Shown one piece after another: positions 55,567 through 64,000 of a stretch of DNA of 64,000 nt. The stretch is taken from NCBI GenBank assembly GCA_033439685.1, contig JAUEDM010000005.1, positions 2,480,001 to 2,544,000 on the forward strand. The letters are read 5' to 3'. Source of the stretch: Apodospora peruviana. Taxonomy: Eukaryota > Ascomycota > Sordariomycetes > Sordariales > Lasiosphaeriaceae. Every line of letters starts with the position of its first letter. Position 1 is the stretch's first letter. The position numbers and the translations under genes were made by a program. The notes beneath the pieces are model-generated. The model did no database searches, was not told the DNA's origin, and saw only the letters and a list, made by a program, of their open reading frames with translations.

Positions 55567-58500
55567 CAAATATATTCATTCATTCGATTGGTGGTGTCCT
55601 ACCTGACGAGGCTCAATTTGACGGTCATCCAGCTTTGCAGAAGGACCTGGCTTCATTAGTATCCTGACACGTCAGGGACTCGGATTGAGAAAAGTTGGAG
55701 TGGTAGAATATAGGTCGGCATCGGGATTGCATGGAATTGAGCACAACTTGCATCGGAGGCTGGGTCCAAGGAACTATGTACTATCTGGGGTCACAAGGCA
55801 CACAGCTGTAACACTCGGTTAGCAGAAGTCTAGAACCAGTCCTTGATCGACCAAGCGACCTAATAATCAACCTTGATTTACTCCCCCATCGTGGCAGTGG
55901 GTACTTTTGTCTATTGATACTATATGTCTGTTGACTGGAATCTTTCCACGGAACTTGGGCTTGTTCTTGCTCAAATAAAGCCTTCCAGCGTCCCTTGGTC
56001 AGGAGAAAAGATTGCCTAGACAAGTCAGTCACGAGTTAGTTGACGGTCCCATGTATACCTATCAATCTAGAGTTGGGTATGACCTAACAGGACGCACGCG
56101 TTCATCGGTCGTTCTGTTTGTGTATAGTGGAAGGTCACCGTGATTCGTACCGATGGGATGGTGCTCGAGGCGAGCAATCATGTAATCAATTTGTTGGTGA
56201 GGTCTGGTTATCATGACCAAATCGATCGACTGTCTACCAAACGCAGCCTACAGAGATACCTACACAGTAGGTCCTCTCCAGCAGTAGCCGGCCTCATGTG
56301 AACCAAACGGTCCGCCTCAGAAACCTGCACGCACAAACTGCCATCAGCCCTAGGCTCCGTCACAGATAACACCGGCTCCGTTCCTCTAGGCAGCATACCC
56401 GTGTGTGTTGCATGTGGGGGTGGGTATATGCCGCCGTCTTACCACTCACTTTGAAGATAGGAGCAGCTACCGAAGTGGTGGGTAAGTGGGTGTGAACGGC
56501 GAGGCTGTCCATGGGCGAGCAGTATCATCCAATCAAAGCCAAAGTCCTCGCGGAATATGTTTTTTTTCGCGGACTTCACGGAGTAAAAAACAAATCAGAA
56601 AGGAGATGGGATTGGAGAGGAGAAGGAAGGGGACTCCAAGCCGAACGGGGCTTGAACTTGGAATAGTTGGAAAGGGAGAAGAGAACACGATACTGCACGA
56701 GACGTGGTGAGGCCTCCCATATGGACACGTAAAATCGGCGATGCCTGCAGAGTAGAAGAGATAACACGAAAGTCATGCCTGAGGAATGAGTCACCAAGGC
56801 AGAAAGACAAGAGTCAGGTGACTACACCTACATCTAGACACACATCAGACCTTCATCGAGATCAACTCGCATATCTGAGTCTGAGGCATCTATCTAGGTA
56901 TCAGCTATCTTACCGACGGTATAAGGAAACTGACCAACCAGGCACGAAGCCTAGCATGCCGCTGGCCGTCAGCCCCGCAGGTAAACACAGGCTTACGCAG
57001 ACTTTCGGCAGAAGACCAAACACCTTACCCACCTTCTCAGGAGAATGGAAAAAGGAGGCTTATCACTAGCCAGGCAGACAGACAGGTAGCCGGCCGGCGT
57101 GAGGCCGGTAACGACGCCTCTTTTCCAGACCAATACACAAAAAGCAAGGAAAGAGTCATACCTACCTACCTACCTACCTACCTACCTACCTACCGCAAAC
57201 GAGGTTCCGGTCCAAACCAAACATCAAATGACAATCTATGAAACAGACATTCAGCTTCCCTAGCTCACTCACGATGATCGACGGACGCCGGCACCCTCTT
57301 CACTCAACGAGAGGTAGCCCACAGCCCGCCCATCCCCAAACCGAACCGAAGAGATGGAAGTATCTCAGTCCGTCCGTCCACAGTGTGCCAGAACGACGCC
57401 CGATGAGTGGTCAGGACACTCGTCAAACCTAGAAGATAAAGGAAAGTCCTGTGACCAAACAACCTCCCAGCAGTCCTATCCCCAAAATGAGAAAGAGAGC
57501 GGGGGGTGGAAATAACGACCGACCCATTTGCATCATTCCAGGGTCTCGGTAGCACAGCATACCAACTTGAACTGGTGACTGTTGACTATCCCAAGAAAGG
57601 TGGGCTGAGCGTTGACAACTAAGTTCCACTGGCCATAGTAAAGGTGGCATTGCTGATCATGACGGTAACATGGCGCGAATAACGTCACTAGACCGTTATC
57701 ATTGGTTATGGCCATAACTTCCAGAAGATGAGAGAGTGAGGCGGCCTCCGCAATATGTGTGGTCGGGCAGCACGGCGGTAGCAGTGGCGGGGGGGAGATG
57801 ATGTTGACTCGCAGGCGATCTTCGTCAACAGCTTTGTCGCCAAAGGGTCCTTCCTCTCTATCAGACATCGTAAGCGCTCTCTCTCACTCACTCTCGACAG
57901 TATCGTGGACGGCGGCGATGATGATACCAGAAGACAAGCCCTGCAAGGAACCGGTCCCCAAAAACCTAAGGCTCGATAAGGTTGGTAGTCGATCGTTAGT
58001 CAGTCCGTTGGGTTGGGTTGACAGGGCAGGCACTCATGCCGTCAGTGTGAAGTGCCAGCAGCAACCACCCGTTGCCTTTACAGCCACACTGACAGTTTGA
58101 GTGACAAGTACACCTGATGAGTTTTCAGTCCATATATCTGGCTTCAGTGGTTAAGTGACATGACTGACCAGAAATATTCCACCAGAAATGATCGTCGATG
58201 TTCCCAAATCCAAACCCGACGATATGTATCGTTGTTGCAAAAAGTAGGGACAGGGCACTCTCCTAGACCAGTGGATGATAAGCCACTTGCCCCAAAGTGG
58301 CAAAATGGTAGTCGCAACTGCGTTACGACTGTCCAGCTTGTGAGGAACACAGGGACAAGAACGAGAGGCTGCCTTATCATGGAAGCGAGCAAATGACACT
58401 GTCGCTGGCAGCACGGGATGTGTGTATAGTGTGTACGCGTGTGAGTCACACAAGAAAGTGAGAGAGGGATATCTTGAAACGCGCTGCTCCCATACGTCTA

Positions 58501-61500
58501 AAAACCCCATCCGTCCATTAAGGGGGGGAATGCTTCACAGCCTCACCCACGGTGCACAATGAACACCCATGGTACGCGACTCGAGGCAAAAAAACACAGG
58601 GAAAAGACAACATTGACTGGATGCGGACGACCATCGGACGGTCCCGTGACGGATCCCGGCGACAACAACAGAACCGCCGCCCCCAGCCTTCGGTGAGTCA
58701 AAGCAGCCCGCGAACGCGACCGTGAACGACGGGCAGCGGCTAATCTGCGCAGTGCAGTGCACTTGCACGGTATGATAATACCCAAACGGGGGAAAAAGAA
58801 CATGGCAAAAGGGGGAAAAGAAAGTGACTGCCTCAGGAGTTTGTCATCTCGCCGCCTTACCAAGGTTGGGGTGTGTCATTAACAATCATGACGAGCCATG
58901 ATGACTCCCCTTAATCATCACTGCTTTGACGTATTCTGTCCGTACCTTGGGTAAGTCAGGTATGATGGCAGTCATTTGGAATGAATGTTGTTTGACAAGA
59001 AGCCGAATTTGTTGCGAAAGATATGGCGTTGACGTAGAAGTGCCGTTGGGTTTTGATCAGTCATCCGTGCCTGATTTTAGATGGAAGTCAGAAGAAGCGT
59101 TGCCCTGCCCGGCCGCGGCTGGCCTGGGCCTTTGGCTGCCAAGATGCAAATCGGGATGGGGAAATTCCGGGACAGTTTTCAGTTTTCACCAATTTTGAAC
59201 CAATAAACAAGAGAAAGCCCCACTTTCCCCACGTGTGTACTGGGTGTGGCGACGATCTGCGGAAGCCAGCTGACCAAAGCCACAAGGTGTGGCTTAGCAC
59301 CCAGGGCCACGGACCCAGACCGTCGGATCTGTCACTGCAATCTTTAGTGTTGGATTTTCTTTTTTGGAGATGGAACTTCAGTGCCCCGCTCAGTTTCTCC
59401 TTGGCAGCAGCAGCAAGCATCTTGGCCACGCAGACAACGAACGACGCAGGCATTCGCAGTAGGGTTCCGGTCTCTGCTGCTGCAACGCACGTCTGGTGCA
59501 GCAACCAGACCAGCTTGATTGGGAGCTTCGTCAAGGTGAACAACAGACGCACACTGCCCTGCCCTGCCCGGCATAGGAAGTTGGGCAGAGAGACGATAAT
59601 TGAAATTTGAAACATGCAACTTTTTGGCTTCCCGTCGAGGGAATTGTCAGAGTTGGCGTCATTGGGCAAAGACATGTTGGGTGCCTGCCTGCCCGGCTGT
59701 CTGCTATATTTTCTCGCCGAAACTTTTCGTTGGACCTCCCGGTCGGCGCGTCATGGCTGCCTCTTTTGCTGCTTTCCAGCGAATGTGAGGCCATCGCTTT
59801 GCGATCCGCGTCTCATTGGTCCCGCATCTCTACGAGGTCTCTTCCATCCATCTTCCTTGGAGCGTCTTCTACCCCAGGAAATGGGTACAGTTTTTTGAAA
59901 AGACCCTATGACCAAGACACTTTAGACGTTCTATTCGATCTTGTCGATTTCTCCTGATCCAAAGGGACCTTTTCTTTTATCCTATAATCGTTGACCGTTG
60001 GTGCGGCGTGACCCCTTTTTTTCTTCCATGTCGAGCATTTCAACTGGTTGGTTGGTGCCCGCCGAGAAACAACTGCGTAACGGGGAAGGGCAGCTGAGCA
60101 CCACCCCCCTGAATCCTGAGGACACCATGCCGCGATAGGGTTGGCCACACGTTACCCATCGCACACAACAGGAAAAAGCCATCCGATGGGATATGCGCAA
60201 GGGGGTCAATAACACACAACCCATCACACAAACCGACGAGACAAGAAAACATGTGAAAACAGTGACGACGGGATGGATCGATGATAAGGCTGCCTCCCAT
60301 TATTCGTAGCTGTTGCCACATAATGGCGTTACTTGACGTTATCATCTGTCTTTTGGTTTGGAGCGGGTACTGGCGTCCCACTATCGTCGGATAGGGGGTT
60401 TTGGATATTCATCAAGGTTGTCGTGTTGCCCCTGATAGCGTTCTTGGCTTGTCAAGATCGGTCCTCCTTTCATGATCCATCCGTACCTGGCGGCTGCCTC
60501 CCGTGCCCGCTTCCGCTATCGCATCTCCGTTCGTTCGGTTTTCTTCTCTCCTCTTCTCTCAAAGAACCAGATTGGACAACAGCAACCTCAATTTTCGTGT
60601 ATCGACAAAAATATTTTGTGGGCAGGACGCGCTACGTCAGAGCATATATGTAGATAGGGCCGGTTCCTGGGGCCGGACCCGGGCAATCCAACGTATGAGA
60701 TGCTGCCGCGACATCTTTTCACATACACACACCCCCTTGACCTCGACGAGGCATGAATCCTGCAGGCAGGCGCATCTTCCGGCGCGGACCATACCCTTGA
60801 AAAACATATGTTCAGAAGTGTCGGTGAAGGGGCCATCAGTTGTTCATCAGGATATCATTGTCCCGTTGTCTGGGGAGACTCTTGTTTTTGGTGGGGTTTG
60901 TGGGTTTGGATTTCCCTCTCTCCACCAGTCTCACGATGCGAATTGCAGATGGGGTCCATTCACCTTGGACTTGTTTGGGTAAGGTAGGATTTGTGTGGAC
61001 CAGGCCGAACAAAACAAAGATCGAGGAGCGGTGGCTGCTTGGTCTTGCTGCAGACTTGCAGATGCAGACACTTCAAAATACCAATCGGGGGCCAGTGACT
61101 CTGCATCCATAACGCGCTGAAGCTCCGCCGGAGGGGCCCACGGGCGGGATTGACCATACAGCGGACCGCAAAACTCAAAACAGCCTTGGGACAGAAATTC
61201 AGTTGGACATCAACGCATGGTGCTTGCTGCAGAGCCCACCATATGCCATGGCAACCAGAGGAGAAAGGGAGCCATTAGGGCAGCATAGCATATGCTATTC
61301 ACGCGTGAGTCACCCCTCCATGAGAGAAGAAAGAGAGCAAGAGAACGGGAGGGGCAAGACCGAAGAGGAGAGGGAATTCTTGTCGCAATTCTCGTCTGCC
61401 ATGCCATGAGCGAAATGAAATGCGAAAATTTTCAAGGTGAGCGCAATCACAATGCGGAAGGTGTGCCGCGTGTTGGCGACCGGGGCAGGGAGGGAAAAAC

Positions 61501-64000
61501 TCAAAAAAGCCACTCGCGGGAAGCTGAAAGTTGACAAGGGGAGGGGCCGGGAGGGGGGTGTGGTTTCTAGAACAATTGAACAAAAGAACTTCTCCCGGGG
61601 AGCCAAGCCAGGCCATTTGTGTGAAGGTGAGGAGAGAATCCACTCGCTGCGCTACTTCGTGCCAGGATGTGCTGCTAGCTGCCATTTTGACCATTTCCGG
61701 CCTTTTTCCCACATCGTGGAGACTTGAATGGATGGGTTGATCCGTTGCAGTGGATTAATCTCTCTCGGGGGGGTGTGCATGCAAAGAAAGGCGATTCTCG
61801 GTGTCGCTCGTTGTTGACCTTGGTAAATCTTGACGGTGCCGAAATACTGTATGGAGACTGCCCGCCTGCTGCCTCCTGCTTCCAGACCGTCGACCGGATG
61901 TCAGGGACCGGGCACGGAGCGAGGAGCTGAGTGATGGATCCCGTCTCAATTCTCAACGGCCGACTGGCCCGCTTCGTGTGGCTGTTACCGCTGTTGCCTT
62001 CAAAACCTTATTATTGAGAAGCTGGCGAGCTGTCAGGCAGCCAGGAGTTTCCCATCTGAATCTGATGAACCGAACCGACTTGACGGGAACTGGGTTGATA
62101 TTAGCCTGCAGTAGTGGAGGGGTTATAAACTCCCTCAATGGCAAAACCGGCCGAGGCAAAGACTCATCCATGGGAGAGGCGATATGATATGTCTCTCATA
62201 AACTTGCTTGGGTGGCACGGGTGGCCTCCTTCGAGTCCGGAGGAAAACCGTCGAACGGCAACACGCACAAACGAACTGCCAGGAAAATGTATGGAACCAC
62301 CGCACGGCAGTAGCGGAGAAGGCCCTTTGCAAGTTCGTTTCGGTACCGGCAGAATGATTGACGGGGACGCGGCTCGCACGGGACTTACACGAGGTCGAAG
62401 GACGGTCGGCAGGCAGGCAGGTAATACAAATACACGAGGAATATAGCCTCTCAAGCCCTGGACCCTAACTACGACGGGGGAACGTCGCACTTGTGTGAAA
62501 ATTCTGAGGGTACCAAATAAATTTCATCCAAGAGAGCCGTGTTTGCCATACCGGGCAGCAAGCCAAGGCGGTGTCAGTTGTGAAGGACCGAGAGAGGATT
62601 GAAAGAAGGTGAGACAAGATACACCCGCGAATCGTACAGTACTCGGGCGTTCAGCTTTCAGCGGTGTCGAACACGGGTCTCTCCAGGTGTGGCGAGGCCA
62701 ATCTGATAGGGTCTGTTTGTGTGCGACTGACAGCGAGCTGGGCCAGCTGAGGGCGGCTAGCTGCAGTGGAAATGTTCCCATTCGCCGAACGCATCTTAGG
62801 TGAGGCGACTGTTCGCTAGGCCAGGGCTGTGGCCGCTTTAACCACGGCCAGGGGAAAAGCATCCATCCATGCAGCGGGCTGGCGCTGTGTTTGCGCACCG
62901 GCGTTGCATTGACAAGCTGGAGCGGCGGCATGATGGATCCGTACACGTACGGAATACGCTTGAACTGGCTTTTGGGATTGCCATACACGCTAATAAATTA
63001 ATAAATGACAAGTTCCTACTCCGTAAGTGGATGTAATTGGTAAAAGGGAAGTATCATATCTGTACGTACTGTGAAAATGGAAGAGATGTCGCCGACCGGC
63101 CGCGATCAGATCTTTGGAGAACAACGGTGGTGACACCCAAGGCGGCACGGTTCAGCGCTTGAGAAGCTGAAGCAGAGCATCTTATTCGTCGTAAATGGGG
63201 AGGCTGTCAACGGTGGAGGGGTGATCCCCTCCCCCAGACATCCAGATCAGGATGAACCCCGCTGAAGGGCTGCAGCAGTGCAGGCTCGTGCAGACGATGG
63301 TGCATTCTCTCCACGTGAGCTTGCAAACGCTCCCACAGAAGATCGTGAACCTCGCCTGGGCGTGACCCCAGTTGCAGCCGGCAGTCTGTAAGTGGAATCA
63401 TCTGGCCTGTCTCCTGCGAGTCTCAATTCGACATGGCGTCCTGGATTGGATCATGTTGCAAAGTGCGTGGCAGGTCCTTGGCACCCCCGGATTCTTGTTC
63501 GATTGAGAGTATCGTACTAATCAATAGTGAGTGGTCGTCTTGATGGCCACATGATATTTCACGCACCCCTTCTTTGCCAAATAGCGTGATGGTGTGTGCA
63601 AGGCAAGCACCACTGAGCACCTCACTATCAGTAACTTACAGCGAGGGAAAGAGCAGTATCACATCACACAACTCACTGACACGCACACGCGCTCACACAC
63701 TCGCACCAGATAAGATAAGTTGCGTCCATGGGGAGTGCTACGGAGAGGAGGAAGGAAGAGGGGGTGTCAACCCTCACCTCAGATGAGGGGAAACTTCCAT
63801 GTTCCTTCCCTTCTGGGAGAAGAGAAGGAGTGGAACATCTGGAGTTGGTCATGAAAGAGGGCACCGAGGAGGTACGGGTTAAGTGAGGGGCATTGGGGCA
63901 AGGCAACTTGATCGATCACCGGTCGCAAAGAGAAACGTCAGCGAGCTGTAGCCTTCACCAACTTTAAATCCAGGTCGCCAGCCTCCCGTCTTTTCCGTCC
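55567..64000. other. Right part without supported genes
   Basis: Many open frames exist, but all lack domains and consistent splice signals. A minus frame at 57533-57868 starts MSDREEGPFGDKAVDEDRLR and could be a first exon, but I find no continuation. The region has microsatellite-like and purine/pyrimidine-biased stretches and could be the distal promoter or long 5' UTR of a gene past the right edge. Confidence 0.35.
57160..57194. repeat. (CTAC)n microsatellite
   Basis: About eight to nine uninterrupted CTAC units. Confidence 0.95.

Noticed and set aside
57533..57868. Minus-strand frame starting MSDREEGPFGDKAVDEDRLR
   Set aside because: Only the first 25 residues look protein-like; I found no donor and acceptor that extend it into a convincing gene.

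Overview
The window is nuclear DNA of a filamentous ascomycete, most likely a sordariomycete and probably Sordariales. The evidence is short introns with GTRNGT donors and CTRAC branch points, HET, HeLo and NACHT-WD40 genes, a LaeA-like methyltransferase, Tad1-type LINE remains, hAT elements, C-to-T-type damage consistent with RIP, and TACCTAGGTA motifs in spacers. No window-wide identity search was possible. Gene models are my own splice reconstructions.

Left part (0-8.6 kb): repeat-rich and gene-poor. The 3' half of a degenerate Tad1-like LINE (minus strand) is split by a complete but internally deleted hAT element (4475-6681) with terminal inverted repeats and an imperfect 8-bp target duplication.

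8.6-18 kb: an allorecognition / regulated-cell-death cluster. An apparently intact HeLo-domain gene (minus) faces a broken NACHT-WD40 NLR gene (plus), the head-to-head arrangement known for HET-S/NWD2 type pairs. After splicing, the HeLo protein ends in a short motif that resembles a motif at the start of the NLR. A HET-domain gene with one in-frame stop and an unidentified broken gene follow.

18-45 kb: ordinary genes with wide spacers: a LaeA/UMTA-type methyltransferase, homogentisate 1,2-dioxygenase, a small DUF6699-like protein, a wrecked secreted-protein gene, an FAD-dependent oxidoreductase, two divergent paralogues that carry two Zn2Cys6-like clusters at their C-termini, a frameshifted C2H2-type gene and an orphan gene.

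49-55.6 kb: a pyrimidine-rich locus with no believable protein but with many good splice sites. I read it as a spliced non-coding host gene. Its introns carry a tandem array of box C/D snoRNAs, at least seven of which are paralogues of one family. An array of about ten GC-rich hairpin repeats lies just upstream. This is the most unusual part of the window.

55.6-64 kb: I see no gene that I can support; it may be a long regulatory or 5' UTR region of a gene beyond the right edge.
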